Positions 37,748 through 49,997 of a stretch of DNA of 64,000 nucleotides are shown here, piece by piece. The notes under the pieces are model-generated. The model did not search any database and was not told where the DNA came from. It saw only the letters and a list, made by a program, of their open reading frames with translations. Position 1 is the stretch's first letter. Every line of letters starts with the position of its first letter. The stretch is from Deinococcus humi. GTDB lineage: Bacteria > Deinococcota > Deinococci > Deinococcales > Deinococcaceae. The stretch is taken from positions 186,001-250,000 of the forward strand of contig NZ_JACHFL010000004.1 in NCBI RefSeq assembly GCF_014201875.1. The letters are read 5' to 3'. The position numbers were made by a program, and so were the translations under genes.

Positions 37748-39874
37748 TCAGTCCGCCGCGCTCTGCCCGCTTTCCGCCGCGTGCAGCGTGATCGGCGTGC
37801 CGTTGACGGCCGCGTTGCCGGTCAGGGCGTCCACCCGCTGCGAATCGGTCAGGTCGTTCAGGCTGACACCCGCATGTTCGGCGGCCACCCCCAGGCGTAC
37901 GCCCGCGCGTGAGTGGCCGAAGCCGTGCGGCAGACTGGCGACTCCTGGCATCAGCGTGTCGGTCAGTTCCAGCGGCACGGTCACCGCGCCCACACGAGAG
38001 CGAACCACAATGTCCTCCCCGTCCGCAAACCCGGCAGCGTCGGCGGGGTTGAGTTGCAGGGTGCAGCGGCCCGGCCCACGCATCAGCCGGGGGGTGTTGT
38101 GCATCCAGGAATTGTTGCTGCGAAGCTGCCGCCGCCCGATCAGGACGAGGGGTGGGGGCGTGACCTCCAACGCCGCTTCCAGGCGCGGCAGATCCGCCAG
38201 CATGGGTGTGGGCGCGAGGTTAACACGACCCGAGGCGGTCAGCAGGCGTTCGGGGAAACAGGGTTGCAGCGGGCCGTAATCAATTCCGTGCGGGTTGGCC
38301 TTCAGCTCGTCCACACTGGTCGCGTACGGGCCGTGGCGCAACCCCAGATTCAGCTTCTGCTCCGGCGTGCTGCCCGCCTTGCCGGTCAGGCGTTCGGTCA
38401 GGCCCATGAAGATCTGGAAGTCGAAGCGTTGGTCTTCCGCGATAGGAAAGACGGGCAGCGAGTAGCGAGCTGTGTTCTGCACCGCCAGCAGGTGGAAGGT
38501 GATGTCGTAGTGGGCCACCTCCAGCCCGAAGGCCGGGGGCAGGATGACGTGGGCGTGGCGAGTGGTCTCGTTCAGGTACGGGTCTATGCTGACCATGAAC
38601 TCCAAGCCGGCCAGCGCATCGTCCAGCGCCGCGCCATCCGCCGTGGACAGGACCGGATTGCCCGCCACGGTAACAAGCGCCCGGATCTGACCGTCGCCGG
38701 GGGTGGTCATCTCCTCGGCCATGGTCACGTTGGGCAGCTCGCCGTCGAATTCGGGCAGGCCGCGCACGCGCGAGGTGTACCGTCCGTGGTAGATCGCGCC
38801 CTTTTTAGCACGCGCCAGCAGGTCGTAGGCAGGCCGGGTAAACATGGCACCGCCCTCGCGGTCCAGGTGGCCGGTCACGGCATTCAGAACATTGATCAGC
38901 CACTGCGACAGCCCACCGAACTCCTGAATGCTCAGGCCGATGCGCCCGTAGGCCACGGCGCGTTCGGCGACGGCAAAGTCGCGCGCCAGCGCGCGGATGG
39001 TTTCGGCGGCAACCCCGGTCAGCCCTTCCACACGTTCGGGAGTGAAGATCCGGGCCGCGTCCTGCACGGCGTCCAGCCCATCAGTCAGGTTACTCAGGTG
39101 GCCCAGCCGCGCTAGCCCCTCGGCAAAAATGACATTCAGCAGCGCCAGCAGCAGGTAAGCGTCCGTTCCGGGCCGGATGAAATGAAACTCGGTGGCGTGT
39201 GCCGCGCTCTCGGTGCGGCGTGGGTCCAGCAGCACCACCCGCCCACCGCGCTCGCGGATGGCCTTCAGGCGCCCCCGGACATCCGGCGCCGTCATGATGC
39301 TGCCGTTGCTGGCCAGGGGGTTGGCACCCATCATCAGCATGAAGTCGGTGCGGTCGATGTCGGGAATGGGCAGCAGGAAGGGATGGCCGAACATCTCCGC
39401 GCCCGCGAAGTGGTGGGGCAACTGGTCGATGCTGGTGGCCGTGAAGCGGTTGCGGCTGCCGATGGCCCGCACCAGCCCTCCCGCCGTGAGCAGCGTGCCG
39501 CTGTTGTGCACGCTGGGATTGCCCTGAAAGGTGGCCACCGCGTCCGCCCCGTGCTGCTCGCGCACTTCTCTAAGGCGCGCCGCCACGTAATCGAGCGCCT
39601 CGTCCCAGCCCATCTCGACCCAGGTGTCGCCGTCGCGCCGCATGGGCCGCTTCAGTCGGTCCGGGTCCGCGTGCAGGTCAGGCAAGGCCGTTCCTTTGGG
39701 GCAGATGTGGCCCTTGCTGAGCGGGTCGAGCGGATCACCGCGCAGATCCGTGACCCTGCCGCCTTGGACGGTGATCTGCAGGCCACAGATGGCCTCGCAC
39801 AGGTTGCAGGCACGGAAATACACACCGTCGGTGGGCAGGGGGGCGACGGCAGGGGCAGGTGTGGCGTGGATCAT
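37748..39874 (-). CDS. Molybdopterin-dependent oxidoreductase (DMSO reductase superfamily)
   Basis: A catalytic subunit of 708 residues with a bis-MGD cofactor. The N-terminal [4Fe-4S] site has C23, C26, C30 and C58 (CNLCEAIC and GHICPKG). It is followed by VATFQGNPSVHNSG and MMGANPLASNGS of the pterin-binding domains and a C-terminal SNNSWMHNTP/HGFGHSRAGVRLG dinucleotide-binding region. No Tat signal is seen, so it should be cytoplasmic. The ATG at 39874 follows TGGAGG; the upstream extension is not needed. It stands alone with no electron-transfer or chaperone partner nearby; substrate unknown (formate is one option). Confidence 0.87.
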   Translation of the reverse strand: MIHATPAPAVAPLPTDGVYFRACNLCEAICGLQITVQGGRVTDLRGDPLDPLSKGHICPKGTALPDLHADPDRLKRPMRRDGDTWVEMGWDEALDYVAARLREVREQHGADAVATFQGNPSVHNSGTLLTAGGLVRAIGSRNRFTATSIDQLPHHFAGAEMFGHPFLLPIPDIDRTDFMLMMGANPLASNGSIMTAPDVRGRLKAIRERGGRVVLLDPRRTESAAHATEFHFIRPGTDAYLLLALLNVIFAEGLARLGHLSNLTDGLDAVQDAARIFTPERVEGLTGVAAETIRALARDFAVAERAVAYGRIGLSIQEFGGLSQWLINVLNAVTGHLDREGGAMFTRPAYDLLARAKKGAIYHGRYTSRVRGLPEFDGELPNVTMAEEMTTPGDGQIRALVTVAGNPVLSTADGAALDDALAGLEFMVSIDPYLNETTRHAHVILPPAFGLEVAHYDITFHLLAVQNTARYSLPVFPIAEDQRFDFQIFMGLTERLTGKAGSTPEQKLNLGLRHGPYATSVDELKANPHGIDYGPLQPCFPERLLTASGRVNLAPTPMLADLPRLEAALEVTPPPLVLIGRRQLRSNNSWMHNTPRLMRGPGRCTLQLNPADAAGFADGEDIVVRSRVGAVTVPLELTDTLMPGVASLPHGFGHSRAGVRLGVAAEHAGVSLNDLTDSQRVDALTGNAAVNGTPITLHAAESGQSAAD

Positions 39875-40002
39875 GGGCGAACCTCCAGGGAAGTGGGACG
39901 TCGACAGTCTGGCATACCGCCGTGACCCGTCCGCAGGAGCGGTCACAGCGCTGGCCTCTGCGGCACGTCCAGCGACGCCCCCGCTCAAAGCAGTGACAGG
40001 GG

Positions 40003-40014
40003 GAAAACGATTTC
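40003..40014. promoter_or_regulatory. LacI-type operator GAAAACGATTTC
   Basis: This 12-mer differs by one base from the perfect palindrome GAAATCGATTTC at 47276 in the xylA promoter, and matches the AAnCGnTT centre typical of LacI/GalR operators. It overlaps the proposed -35 box of the ABC operon, which suits repression by the LacI-type gene at 46171. Confidence 0.55.
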
Positions 40015-40040
40015 GACAGATCACGCCAACGTGCTACATT
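40013..40040 (+). promoter_or_regulatory. Promoter of the sugar ABC operon
   Basis: TCGACA (40013-40018) and TACATT (40035-40040) are spaced 16 bp apart; transcription would begin near 40047. A nearby TTGACA at 40040-40045 has no matching -10 box. Confidence 0.45.
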
Positions 40041-40185
40041 TGACACATTCAAAACTGCTGTTCGCTGCTGTCCACGTTGTCGTGACCTCCACCTCTCCCC
40101 TATTTCTGGAGACTGCTGTGCCGATCTGGAACGTTGACCATCCTCTCGATCTTCAGCGCTGCCTGTGGGCACAGGAGGCGCGCAT

Positions 40186-41706
40186 TTGACCGCCGTGCCT
40201 GCCGCCATCGCTTTCCGCAAAGTCACCAAAACCTTTGGCCCGGTGGAAGTCCTGCACGGTGTGACCTTCGACATTGGGACCGCCGAGATCCACGCACTCA
40301 TCGGCGAGAACGGAGCGGGCAAGAGCACGCTGATGAAGATTCTGGGCGGCTACCAACCTCAGACCTCCGGCGAGATCGTGCTGACCGGGCAGCCCGTCAG
40401 CTGGCGCAGCAGCCGGGACGCTGAGGCCCGCGGCGTGGTGCTCATTCACCAGGAATTCAATCTGGCAGATGACCTGAGCGTGGCGCAGAACATCTTCCTG
40501 GGCCGCGAACTGGGCGGCGCATTCCTGAACGACGCCGCGATGAACCAGCAGGCCGCCGCCGCCCTGACGCGGCTGGACGTGCAGCTTGACCCCAGAACGC
40601 GTGTGCGTGACCTGAGTGTGCCGCAAAAGCAGCTGGTGGAAATTGCCAAGGCGCTGGCCCGCGACGCCCGCGTGCTGGTCATGGACGAGCCCACGGCCAC
40701 ACTGACCGTCCGCGAGACGGAGGTGCTGTTTGCCCTGATCCGGCGCCTGCGGGACGACGGCGTGACGGTGCTGTACATCAGTCACAAGCTCGGCGAGGTG
40801 GTGGAGCTGGCCGACTCGGTGACGGTGCTGCGTGATGGCGAGGTGGTCTTCAGCGGCCCGGCAGCGGGGAAAACGCCGCACGATCTGGCCAACCTGATGG
40901 TGGGCCGCGAGCTGGAGGAGATGTTTCCGGACGTGGGGCAGCCCACCCAGAACGAGGCGTTGCACGTCGAGGGACTGGAGGTTCCCGGCTGGGCGCACGA
41001 CATCACCTTCACCTTGCGTGCAGGCGAGGTTCTAGGATTCGCCGGGCTGGTGGGTTCCGGGCGAACCGAACTGTTCGAGGGCTTGCTGGGCCTGCGCCGG
41101 CACACGGTTCGGCAGGTGCGCGTGGCAGGCCGTCCAACCCGCATTGACAGTCCCGGCAAGGCCGCAAAGGCGGGCGTCGTGTACCTCAGTGAGGACCGCA
41201 AGGGCAAAGGGCTGCTGGTGGACTTTCAGCTTCGGCCCAACCTTACCCTCATGACGCTGGAGGAGTACGCACGGCCCCTGCTGAACATCGGCGCGGAGCA
41301 GCGGACGCTGGAAGGGGCGGTCAAGACCTACGGCATCCGCACGGGGCGGCTGGATGTGGCCGCCAGCGCGCTCTCGGGCGGCAACCAGCAGAAGCTCGCC
41401 CTCGCCCGCATTCTGGAAGTCAACCCCGACGTGATCGTGCTCGATGAACCGACACGCGGCGTGGACGTGGGGGCCAAACGCGAGATCTACCTGCTGGTTC
41501 AGGCGCTGGCGGCCTCCGGCAAGGGCGTCATTGTGATTTCCAGCGAGCTGACCGAACTGCTGGGCCTGTGCCAGCGCCTGCTGGTGGTGCGGGAAGGCCG
41601 CATCGTCGGCAATCTGAGCGGCCAGGAACTGACCGAGCAGGAAGTGATTCAGTACGCCACCGGCTTGAAAGTCAACGCTCCCACTCTGGAGGCAGCCCCA
41701 CGATGA
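40186..41706 (+). CDS. Ribose-type sugar ABC transporter, ATP-binding protein (two ABC domains)
   Basis: A duplicated ATPase of 506 residues of the RbsA/XylG/AraG type that powers pentose-family uptake. Domain 1 has Walker [13 protein letters not shown] and Walker [11 protein letters not shown] with a degenerate signature. Domain 2 has the degenerate A-loop GLVGSGRTE, signature [13 protein letters not shown] and [16 protein letters not shown]. The start is TTG 40186, 7 nt after AGGAGG (40173-40178). The stop overlaps the permease ATG by 4 bp. With a downstream xylose pathway, xylose or a related pentose is the likely cargo. Confidence 0.9.
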   Translation: MTAVPAAIAFRKVTKTFGPVEVLHGVTFDIGTAEIHALIGENGAGKSTLMKILGGYQPQTSGEIVLTGQPVSWRSSRDAEARGVVLIHQEFNLADDLSVAQNIFLGRELGGAFLNDAAMNQQAAAALTRLDVQLDPRTRVRDLSVPQKQLVEIAKALARDARVLVMDEPTATLTVRETEVLFALIRRLRDDGVTVLYISHKLGEVVELADSVTVLRDGEVVFSGPAAGKTPHDLANLMVGRELEEMFPDVGQPTQNEALHVEGLEVPGWAHDITFTLRAGEVLGFAGLVGSGRTELFEGLLGLRRHTVRQVRVAGRPTRIDSPGKAAKAGVVYLSEDRKGKGLLVDFQLRPNLTLMTLEEYARPLLNIGAEQRTLEGAVKTYGIRTGRLDVAASALSGGNQQKLALARILEVNPDVIVLDEPTRGVDVGAKREIYLLVQALAASGKGVIVISSELTELLGLCQRLLVVREGRIVGNLSGQELTEQEVIQYATGLKVNAPTLEAAPR

Positions 41707-42704
41707 CCGAATCCCGCGCCGAGATTCCCGCCCGATCCACCCGCCCGCCGCTGCTTTCACGCCTGGGCAGTCTGGGGCCGCTGCTGGGGCTGCTGGCCCT
41801 GATGATCGTGGCCACCGCACTCAACAGCGACTTTCTGACCGTGTCCAACCTGTCCAACGTGCTGACGCGCGCCTCGTTTATCGGAATTATTGCGGTAGGC
41901 GCGACGTTCGTGATCATCTCGGGCGGCATTGACCTGTCGGTGGGTTCGATGGCCGCGCTGATCGCCGGTTCCATGATTCTGATCATGAACGCGCTGGGCG
42001 GAGACGGTGGTGGCGGCGGCGTCATCGCGATAGGCATGCTGTGCGCCCTCGCCATCGGCGCAGGGGCGGGACTCCTACATGGCACCTTTATCGCGCGGGG
42101 CCGCATTGAGCCGTTCATCGTCACCCTGGGAACCCTCGGCATCTACCGCGCGGTCCTCACCTACCTGTCGGAGGGGGGCAGCATCTCGCTGAACAACACC
42201 CTCAGCGACGCCTACAGCCCGGTGTATTACGGCAAGCTGCTGGGCGTACCGATTCCGATCGTGGTGTTCGCGGTGGTGGCGCTGCTCGGCGGACTGATCC
42301 TGAACCGCACCCGCTACGGCCGCTACGTGCAGGCCATTGGCAGCAACGAGCAGGTGGCGCGGTACGCGGCGGTGGACGTGAACCGCGTCAAAGTCATCAC
42401 CTACATGATCCAGGGCATCTGCGTGGCTCTGGCGACATTGCTGTACGTGCCGAGACTGGGGAGCGCCAGCCCCAGCACCGGCATCCTGTGGGAGCTGGAG
42501 GCGATTGCCGCCGTGATCATCGGCGGCACGGCCCTCAAGGGCGGCTCCGGACGCATCTGGGGCACGGTGGTGGGGGCCATGTTGCTGCTCAGCATCGAGA
42601 ACGTGTTGAACTTGACCTCGATCATCAGCGTGTACCTGAACGCCGCCGTGCAGGGCGTGGTGATCATCGTGGTGGCCTTCCTGCAACGCGGAAAGCGGTC
42701 ATGA
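41703..42704 (+). CDS. Ribose-type sugar ABC transporter permease
   Basis: A membrane protein of 333 residues of the RbsC/BPD_transp_2 family with 8-10 hydrophobic segments. [20 protein letters not shown] and [14 protein letters not shown] are the family signatures, and [20 protein letters not shown] is the cytoplasmic EAA-like coupling region. The ATG overlaps the ATPase stop (ATGA). Only one permease gene is present, so it should act as a homodimer. Confidence 0.9.
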   Translation: MTESRAEIPARSTRPPLLSRLGSLGPLLGLLALMIVATALNSDFLTVSNLSNVLTRASFIGIIAVGATFVIISGGIDLSVGSMAALIAGSMILIMNALGGDGGGGGVIAIGMLCALAIGAGAGLLHGTFIARGRIEPFIVTLGTLGIYRAVLTYLSEGGSISLNNTLSDAYSPVYYGKLLGVPIPIVVFAVVALLGGLILNRTRYGRYVQAIGSNEQVARYAAVDVNRVKVITYMIQGICVALATLLYVPRLGSASPSTGILWELEAIAAVIIGGTALKGGSGRIWGTVVGAMLLLSIENVLNLTSIISVYLNAAVQGVVIIVVAFLQRGKRS

Positions 42705-42799
42705 TCCGGAGAACGCAGCTCCGTCCAGGGAACTTCAGGAGGCCATGCCCGCCTCTCCTTTCAAGGGCAGGGCGCAGGCCGATGACCTGCAACCTGTCT

Positions 42800-42819
42800 G
42801 AGCTCAGCTCTGTGAGCTC
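42800..42819 (+). promoter_or_regulatory. Intergenic hairpin before the binding-protein gene
   Basis: GAGCTCA-N6-TGAGCTC is a perfect 7-bp stem in the 206-bp gap between permease and binding protein. Part of it can re-pair with AGCTGA at 42834, so two folds compete. It may stabilise or separate the binding-protein mRNA. The rest of the gap holds nothing I recognise apart from AAGGAG before the next start. Confidence 0.35.
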
Positions 42820-42910
42820 CACCGGACCGCCACAGCTGAGTGCCTTCTGACCGCGCCGCGTCCCTCCACCCGCCCTGTCCGCAGAACGCCACAGCACGAA
42901 GGAGTTCATC

Positions 42911-43864
42911 ATGTCGCAAACCCTGAAAAAATTCGCGGTTCTTTCCATCTCGCTCCTCGCCTCCGCCGCGCTGGCGCAGACCAAGCAGGTGATGGGCGTG
43001 TCCATTCCCTCGGCAGACCACGGCTGGACGGGCGGCGTGGTGTACTGGGCCAACGAGACGAAAAAAGAGCTGGAAAAGATGTACCCGAACCTGACCGTGA
43101 TCGTGAAGACAGCCAAGGACGCCAACGAGCAGGCCAACCAGATTCAGGACATGTACACCGTCAACAAGATCAATGCTCTGGTGATCTTGCCGCAGGAGAG
43201 TGCCCCGCTGACTCGTCCCGTCGCCAACCTCAAGGACAAGGGCGTGTTCACGGTGGTGGTGGACCGGGCGCTGACCGATCCCAAGGCGCAGGACGCCTAC
43301 GTGGCCGGAGACAATCCAGGGCTGGGCCGGGTCAGCGGCGAGTACGTGGGCAAGACGCTGGGTGGCAAGGGCAACGTGGTGGTGCTGCGCGGCATCGCCA
43401 CCGTGATCGACAACCAGCGCGTGGACGCTTTTGACAAGGTGATGAAGGAGAAATACCCGGGCATCAAGATTCTGGACCGGCAGTACGCCAACTGGAACCG
43501 CGACGACGGCTTTAAGGTCATGCAGGATTACCTGACCCGTTTTCCCAAGATTGACGCCGTCTGGGCGCAGGATGACGACATCGCCGTGGGCGTCCTCAAG
43601 GCCATCGAACAGGCCGGGCGCAAGGACATCAAATTCGTGCTGGGCGGCGCTGGCATGAAGGAAATGATCAAGAAGGTGCAGGACGGCGATCCGCTGATCA
43701 CCGCCGACGTGACCTACCCGCCGAACATGATCCGCGACGCCATGCTGCTCACGGCCAAATCCCGCATGACGAAGACGGCCATGCCCAAGACCACCATCAT
43801 TCCCAGCGTGCTGGTCACCAAGGACAACGCGGCCAAGTTCTACTTCCCCAAATCGCCTTTCTGA
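42911..43864 (+). CDS. Ribose-type periplasmic sugar-binding protein
   Basis: A solute receptor of 317 residues of the Peripla_BP_4 type. A Sec signal peptide ([18 protein letters not shown]) ends in ALA-Q. The two-lobe fold shows [20 protein letters not shown] at the N-terminus, [25 protein letters not shown] and [19 protein letters not shown]. No lipobox Cys is present, unlike binding proteins of Gram-positive relatives. It delivers sugar to the permease and ATPase just upstream. Confidence 0.9.
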   Translation: MSQTLKKFAVLSISLLASAALAQTKQVMGVSIPSADHGWTGGVVYWANETKKELEKMYPNLTVIVKTAKDANEQANQIQDMYTVNKINALVILPQESAPLTRPVANLKDKGVFTVVVDRALTDPKAQDAYVAGDNPGLGRVSGEYVGKTLGGKGNVVVLRGIATVIDNQRVDAFDKVMKEKYPGIKILDRQYANWNRDDGFKVMQDYLTRFPKIDAVWAQDDDIAVGVLKAIEQAGRKDIKFVLGGAGMKEMIKKVQDGDPLITADVTYPPNMIRDAMLLTAKSRMTKTAMPKTTIIPSVLVTKDNAAKFYFPKSPF

Positions 43865-43892
43865 GCACTGGCGCCGTAGGCGCGCAGTCTGA

Positions 43893-43944
43893 AGGTCTGA
43901 ACGCCGGGGTACGGTGACCGTCCGCGGAGGCGGCGTTTAGACCT
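43893..43944 (+). terminator. Long hairpin after the sugar-binding protein gene
   Basis: AGGTCTGAACGCC (43893-43905) and GGCGTTTAGACCT (43932-43944) pair over 13 bp with one G-U, around a loop that itself contains ACGGTgACCGT. It lies 29 bp after the stop and probably ends or attenuates the ABC transcript before the epimerase gene. Confidence 0.55.
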
Positions 43945-44025
43945 CATGCCCTCAGACCGTCCCACCGCAGCGCGCCGACTCCACCCCATTTGACCCCATC
44001 CACACCCCGGAGGCACCCTAGATCC

Positions 44026-45029
44026 ATGCCCAGACCTGTCACCCTGTTTACCGGCCAGTGGGCCGACTTGCCCCTGGCCGAACTCGCGCCGCTCGCCAGG
44101 AAAATGGGCTTCGATGGCCTGGAGCTAGCCTGCTGGGGCGATCACTTCGACGTGCAGCGTGCGCTGAACGAGGACCAGTACGTGGACAGCGTTCGCGAAC
44201 TGCTGGCCAGATCCGACCTTCAGATCCACGCCATCGGTAATCACCTAGTCGGACAGGCGGTATGCGATCCCATCGACGAGCGGCATCGGGCCATCGTTCC
44301 CGCCCACGTCTGGGGTGACGGTGACCCCGAGGGCGTGCGGGTGCGAGCCGCGCAGGAAATGATCGACACCGCCAGGGCAGCACGCAAGCTGGGCGTGAAC
44401 GTTGTGACCGGCTTTACCGGCTCCAGCATCTGGCACAGTCTCTACGCTTTTCCGCCCACCGATCAGGCGTACTGGGAACGGGGATTCCAGGACTTTGCCC
44501 GCCGTTTCACTCCCATTCTGGATGCCTTCGCCGAGGTGGACGTGAACTTTGCGTTGGAGGTTCACCCCACCGAGATCGCCTTCGACACGGCCAGCGCCGC
44601 ACGGGCGCTGGAGGCGGTGGGCCAGCATCCGCGCTTCGGCTTCAACTACGATCCCAGCCACCTGGCGTACCAGGGCGTGGACTACGTGGGGTTCATTCGC
44701 CGCTTCCCGGAGCGGATCTACCACGTCCACATCAAGGACGTGTGGTGGGGCCACGGCAGCGGCGAGGTGGGCGTATTCGGCGGCCACACCACCTTCGGCG
44801 ACGGGCGGCGCTTCTGGGACTTCCGCTCGGTGGGGCGCGGCGATGTGCGCTTCGAGGACATCATCGTGGCGCTGCACGACATCGGCTACCACGGTCCCCT
44901 CAGCATCGAGTGGGAGGACGCGCGCATGGACCGGGTGGCCGGGGCGACCGAGAGCGCCGCCTACACGCGCCGCCTTGATTTTCCGCCGTCGGACGTGGTG
45001 TTCGACGCCGCGTTCAGCAAGGAGCAGGC

Positions 45030-45033
<4 letters not shown>
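44026..45033 (+). CDS. Sugar phosphate isomerase/epimerase (xylose-isomerase-like TIM barrel)
   Basis: A 335-residue TIM-barrel enzyme. Putative metal-site residues lie in [13 protein letters not shown] (Glu), [12 protein letters not shown] (Asp, His) and [11 protein letters not shown], with [12 protein letters not shown] (Glu) at the end. This block order matches IolE/IolI/YcjR-like epimerases acting on keto-sugars. The ATG at 44026 has GGAGG 13 nt upstream, rather distant. The stop overlaps the following Gfo/Idh gene by 4 bp, so the pair likely works in sequence on one sugar. Confidence 0.83.
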
Positions 45034-46170
<1,137 letters not shown>

Positions 46171-46178
<8 letters not shown>

Positions 46179-47229
46179 ATTGAAGGGGCCAGAGGCGGGG
46201 CGCGTCAGCATCAAGGCCGTGGCTGCCGCCTCGGGCGTCAGTCCGGCCACGGTGTCCAAGGTGCTGTCGGGCCGCGCCGAGTATCCCGTGCGGACCGAGA
46301 CCGCCGAGCGGGTCAGGCAGGTGGCCCGCGAACTCGGCTATGTCCCCGACGTGGCCGCCCGCAACCTGCGAACTCGCCAGACCGGTCAGCTGGGCGTCGT
46401 GCTCGAAGCGGTGGGGCCTTCCGAACCGGACAACCTGCTGGGCGAGCCAGAGGCCAGCCGAGCCGTCTCGCGCACTTTTGACGGCGCGATCATGGCCGGT
46501 CTCAGCGGCGCGGCGCGCGAGCTGGATGTGCCGGCTCTGGTGGTCTATCCGGGCGGGCAGCAATTGGCCCGCACCTATCTGGACGGGCGGGTGGACGGCC
46601 TGCTGGTCAGTTGCGATCCACTTCGCGGCCACGATCTGCTCGAGCGCCTGAGCGGGACCGCGCTGCCCGTGGTGGCGCTCTGGAGCGAACAGGTGCCCCC
46701 CGGCATGGGCGCGGCAGACGTCGATCACGCGGGCGGCGCGGCCCAGGCGGTGAACCATCTGCTGGAACTGGGCCACACCCGGATCGCTTTTTACGGTGGC
46801 GGTCAGGCCAGCGGCGTCGAGCATTTCCAGCGGCGGGAGGCCGGCTACCGGGGCGCCCTTGCGGCGGCAGGGTTAACGGCCCTCCCCCCCCTCCATGACG
46901 GCACGGCGCTGGTGGAGGCGGTGCGGCGCGGCACGGTCACCGCCGTCTTCGCCGAAACCGATCTTGGCGCGGCGGCGGCTTTTCAGGCCCTGAGCGGGGC
47001 GGGACTGAGCGTGCCGCAGGACGTCTCGCTGATCGGCTTCGACGACATCCAGGGCGCGGAGTACATCGCGGGCGGCCTGAGCACGGTGTACCACCCGGCC
47101 GCCGAGATGGCCGCCGAGGGCGTGCGGCTGTTGCTCGAGCAATTGGCGGGACACCCCCCCCGTCAGGTGCTGCTGCCCACCCGGCTGGTGTTGCGCGACA
47201 GCACGGGACCAAATCCCGGGGGCGACTGA
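46171..47229 (+). CDS. LacI-family transcriptional repressor
   Basis: A regulator of about 352 residues. The helix-turn-helix [23 protein letters not shown] is followed by a hinge and a periplasmic-binding-like effector domain ending in [24 protein letters not shown]. The start is unclear: GTG 46171 (used here), TTG 46183 or an upstream ATG at 46144 are all in frame; all overlap or abut the Gfo/Idh stop. The palindromes at 47276 and 40003 are its likely operators, which would place the ABC operon and xylAB under one control. Confidence 0.87.
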
Positions 47230-47275
47230 GCAACTGACCCAGAATTCACGCCGCATCTAGCTAACCCTCAATAAC

Positions 47276-47287
47276 GAAATCGATTTC
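47276..47287. promoter_or_regulatory. LacI-type operator GAAATCGATTTC
   Basis: A perfect 12-bp palindrome with a central CG, 18 bp before the xylA ATG and 4 bp upstream of the -10 box. It lies directly after the LacI gene. Confidence 0.65.
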
Positions 47288-47290
47288 TTT

Positions 47291-47296
47291 TACACT
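47291..47296 (+). promoter_or_regulatory. -10 box (TACACT) of xylA
   Basis: TACACT ends 9 nt before the xylA ATG, which would give a leader of only a few nt although a GGAGAG sits in between. The operator lies just upstream, so bound repressor would cover the -35 to -10 region. Confidence 0.45.
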
Positions 47297-47305
47297 TGGA
47301 GAGCC

Positions 47306-48472
47306 ATGAACAACTTTATCCCCACCGCCGCTGACCGTTTCACCTTTGGCCTCTGGACCGTCGGCAACATTGGCCGTGACCCATTCGGCGAACCCACCCG
47401 GCAGCCGCTGAGCGCGCCGTACATCGTGCACAAGCTGGCCGAGCTGGGCGCTTCAGGCATCAATCTGCATGACAACGATCTGGTGCCCATCGACGCCACG
47501 GCCGCTGAGCGCGACAGCATTGTGGCCGCCCTGAAAGCCGCGCTGAGGGAGACTGGTCTGAAGGTGCCGATGGCCACCACCAACCTGTTCAGCGATCCCG
47601 CTTTTAAAGACGGGGCTTTTACCAGTGCGGACCGCCGCGTGCGGGCCTACGCGCTCCAGAAGACCATGCGCTCGATGGACCTGGGCGCCGAACTGGGCGC
47701 CCAGACCTACGTCTTCTGGGGCGGCCGCGAGGGCACGGAAGTGGACGCGGGCGGCAAACTGATGGACGCGCTGGGCTGGTTCCGCGAGAGCCTCAACTTC
47801 CTGGCCGACTATTCCGAGTCGCAGGGATACGGGTACCGCTTCGCGCTGGAACCCAAGCCGAACGAACCGCGCGCCGATATCTTCCTGCCCACGGTGGGGA
47901 GCGCTCTGGGCTTCATTCCCACGCTGGACCGGCCCGACCTGTTCGGGGTCAATCCCGAATTCGCCCACGAGACCATGGCAGGTCTCAGCTTCCCGCACGC
48001 GATTGCCCAGGCCCTGGACGCGGGCAAACTGTTCCACATCGACCTGAACGATCAAAAGATGGGCCGCTTCGATCAGGACCTGCGTTTCGGCGCGGAGAAC
48101 CTCAAGGGCGCGTTCTTCACCGTGATGCTGCTCGAAGAGGGCGGCTACACCGGCCCGCTGCACTTTGATGCCCATGCCCTACGGACCGAGGACGAGGCCG
48201 GGGTGTGGGCCTTTGCGCGCGGCTGCATGCGGACCTACCTGATCCTGAAGGACAAGGTGGCGCAGTTCCGCGCCGACGCCGAGATCACGGCGGCGCTGGA
48301 GGCGTACCGCGTGGAGGACGGCGAACTGGCCACCCTGAGCAGGTTCTCACCCGAAAATGCCGAGGCCCTAAAGAACTTCAGCTTTGACCGTGTGGCGCTG
48401 GGCCAGCGCGGCCCGGGTCTGGAGGCCCTGGACCAGATGACCACCGAGCTGCTGATGGGCGTGCGCGGGTGA
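47306..48472 (+). CDS. xylA: Xylose isomerase (class I)
   Basis: The 388-residue length and sequence match class I, Streptomyces-type xylose isomerases, which convert D-xylose to D-xylulose with two divalent metals. Signatures are [17 protein letters not shown], the catalytic His in [16 protein letters not shown], the metal and substrate block [23 protein letters not shown], and [15 protein letters not shown]. It is followed by xylB with a 4-bp overlap. Confidence 0.95.
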   Translation: MNNFIPTAADRFTFGLWTVGNIGRDPFGEPTRQPLSAPYIVHKLAELGASGINLHDNDLVPIDATAAERDSIVAALKAALRETGLKVPMATTNLFSDPAFKDGAFTSADRRVRAYALQKTMRSMDLGAELGAQTYVFWGGREGTEVDAGGKLMDALGWFRESLNFLADYSESQGYGYRFALEPKPNEPRADIFLPTVGSALGFIPTLDRPDLFGVNPEFAHETMAGLSFPHAIAQALDAGKLFHIDLNDQKMGRFDQDLRFGAENLKGAFFTVMLLEEGGYTGPLHFDAHALRTEDEAGVWAFARGCMRTYLILKDKVAQFRADAEITAALEAYRVEDGELATLSRFSPENAEALKNFSFDRVALGQRGPGLEALDQMTTELLMGVRG

Positions 48473-49935
48473 CCCAGTCCGTCACGCTGGGCATCGATCT
48501 AGGCACCAGCGGGGTCAAGGTTGTGGCGCTGGACACAGGAGGCCGCGTGGTGGCCAGCACCACGCGCACCTATCCGCTGCTGACGCCCAGACCCGGCTGG
48601 ACCGAGCAGCGCCCGCAGGACTGGGCGTCCGCCAGCCTGGAGGCCCTCAAGGAGTTGGCCACGACGTTGCAGGCCGGCGGCTGGACGCCCCATGCCCTTG
48701 GCCTCAGCGGACAGATGCACGGCGCGGTCTTTCTGGACCGGCAGGGCGAGGTGATCCGCCCAGCTCCCCTCTGGAACGATCAGCGCACCGGGTCAGCGGT
48801 GGACGAGATCGAGGCGAAAATTCCGCGCGAGGAGCTGATCGCCCGCACCGGCAACCGCGCCGTGACCGGTTTTCAGCTGCCCAAGCTGCTGTGGCTGAGG
48901 CAGGCGGAGCCGGAGAACTTTGCCCGCCTGCACAAGGTGCTGCTCCCCAAGGATTACCTGGGCTATGTGTTGACCGGCCATTTTTTCACCGAGCCGTCGG
49001 ACGCTTCCGGGACCGGGGCGCTGAATCTGGCGACCAGGACCTGGGACCGGGAGGTTCTGAAGGCCCTCTCGTTGAACGCGGAACTGTTCCCCGAAGTGGT
49101 GGACTCCTGGGCCGTGGTGGGCCAGATTCTGCCTGACCTGGCCGCGTATACGGGACTGCCCACTGACCTGAAGGTCGTGGCGGGCGGCGGCGACAATGCG
49201 GCGGCAGGCATCGGACTGGGGCTGGGGGCGCACCGACCCGGCGTGGGCAGCGTCAGCCTGGGCACCAGCGGCGTGCTGTTCGCCCCACTGGACACACCCA
49301 CGCCTGATCCCCAGGGACGCATCCATCTGTTCGCCCACGCCGACGGCGGCTACCACCTGCTGGGCGTCACGCTGGCCTGCGCCGGGGCGCTGCAGTGGTT
49401 TCACGACGCGCTGGCCCCCGAAATGGGTTTTTCCGAACTGCTGGCCGAGGCTGGAACGGTGCCAGACGGCGCGGAAGGCGTGACCTTCCTCCCCTACCTG
49501 GCTGGGGAACGCAGCCCCCTGATGAATCCCGATGTGCGCGGTTCGTGGTCTGGTCTAAGCCTGGCGCACCGCCGCCCCCATCTGGTTCGCGCGCTGCTCG
49601 AAGGAACCGTCTGTGCGCTGGCCGACACCTATCAGGTGATGCGCCCCCTCTCCAGCGTGACCACCCTGCTGGCCACTGGGGGCGGCGCGCGGAGCGACCT
49701 GTGGCTGGGTCTGGTCAGCGGCGCACTGGACCTGCCTGTCCAGCACATCGAGCATGCCCCCGGCGCGGCGGAGGGTGCGGCGCTGCTCGCCATGCCTGCC
49801 GCCGGGCTGTTTCCTGATCTGAAAGCCGTCATGACCACGCTCAGGCCACAGGGAGAGGCGGTCGCGCCGCAGCCGATGGATCAGGCGTTGAAGCAGCACA
49901 GGGCCGCCTTGGAAGACTTGCTCGGAAGGCCATGA
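48469..49935 (+). CDS. xylB: Xylulokinase
   Basis: A 488-residue FGGY-family kinase phosphorylating D-xylulose to xylulose 5-phosphate for the pentose phosphate pathway. It has the N-terminal ATPase motif [15 protein letters not shown], the xylulokinase block [20 protein letters not shown], and the C-terminal [25 protein letters not shown]. The GTG start overlaps the xylA stop (GTGA). Confidence 0.93.
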   Translation: MTQSVTLGIDLGTSGVKVVALDTGGRVVASTTRTYPLLTPRPGWTEQRPQDWASASLEALKELATTLQAGGWTPHALGLSGQMHGAVFLDRQGEVIRPAPLWNDQRTGSAVDEIEAKIPREELIARTGNRAVTGFQLPKLLWLRQAEPENFARLHKVLLPKDYLGYVLTGHFFTEPSDASGTGALNLATRTWDREVLKALSLNAELFPEVVDSWAVVGQILPDLAAYTGLPTDLKVVAGGGDNAAAGIGLGLGAHRPGVGSVSLGTSGVLFAPLDTPTPDPQGRIHLFAHADGGYHLLGVTLACAGALQWFHDALAPEMGFSELLAEAGTVPDGAEGVTFLPYLAGERSPLMNPDVRGSWSGLSLAHRRPHLVRALLEGTVCALADTYQVMRPLSSVTTLLATGGGARSDLWLGLVSGALDLPVQHIEHAPGAAEGAALLAMPAAGLFPDLKAVMTTLRPQGEAVAPQPMDQALKQHRAALEDLLGRP

Positions 49936-49997
49936 GCTTTGGGAGAAGCACAGCGGTATTGCACGTATGAGGACCCTCGGACAGAGCAAAGGTCTGC

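Larger units (their letters stand above)
39875..40185. other. 311-bp divergent control region
   Basis: This gap separates the molybdoenzyme gene (-) from the sugar ABC operon (+). It holds a LacI-type palindrome and a promoter at 40003-40040, described separately, then an AT-richer stretch (40040-40070) and a leader of about 140 nt with the AGGAGG of the first ABC gene. I see no gene in it. Confidence 0.6.

Noticed and set aside
40040..40068. TTGACA at 40040-40045 as the -35 of the sugar operon
   Set aside because: No TA-rich -10 hexamer occurs 15-19 bp downstream; TCGACA-16-TACATT is the better pair.
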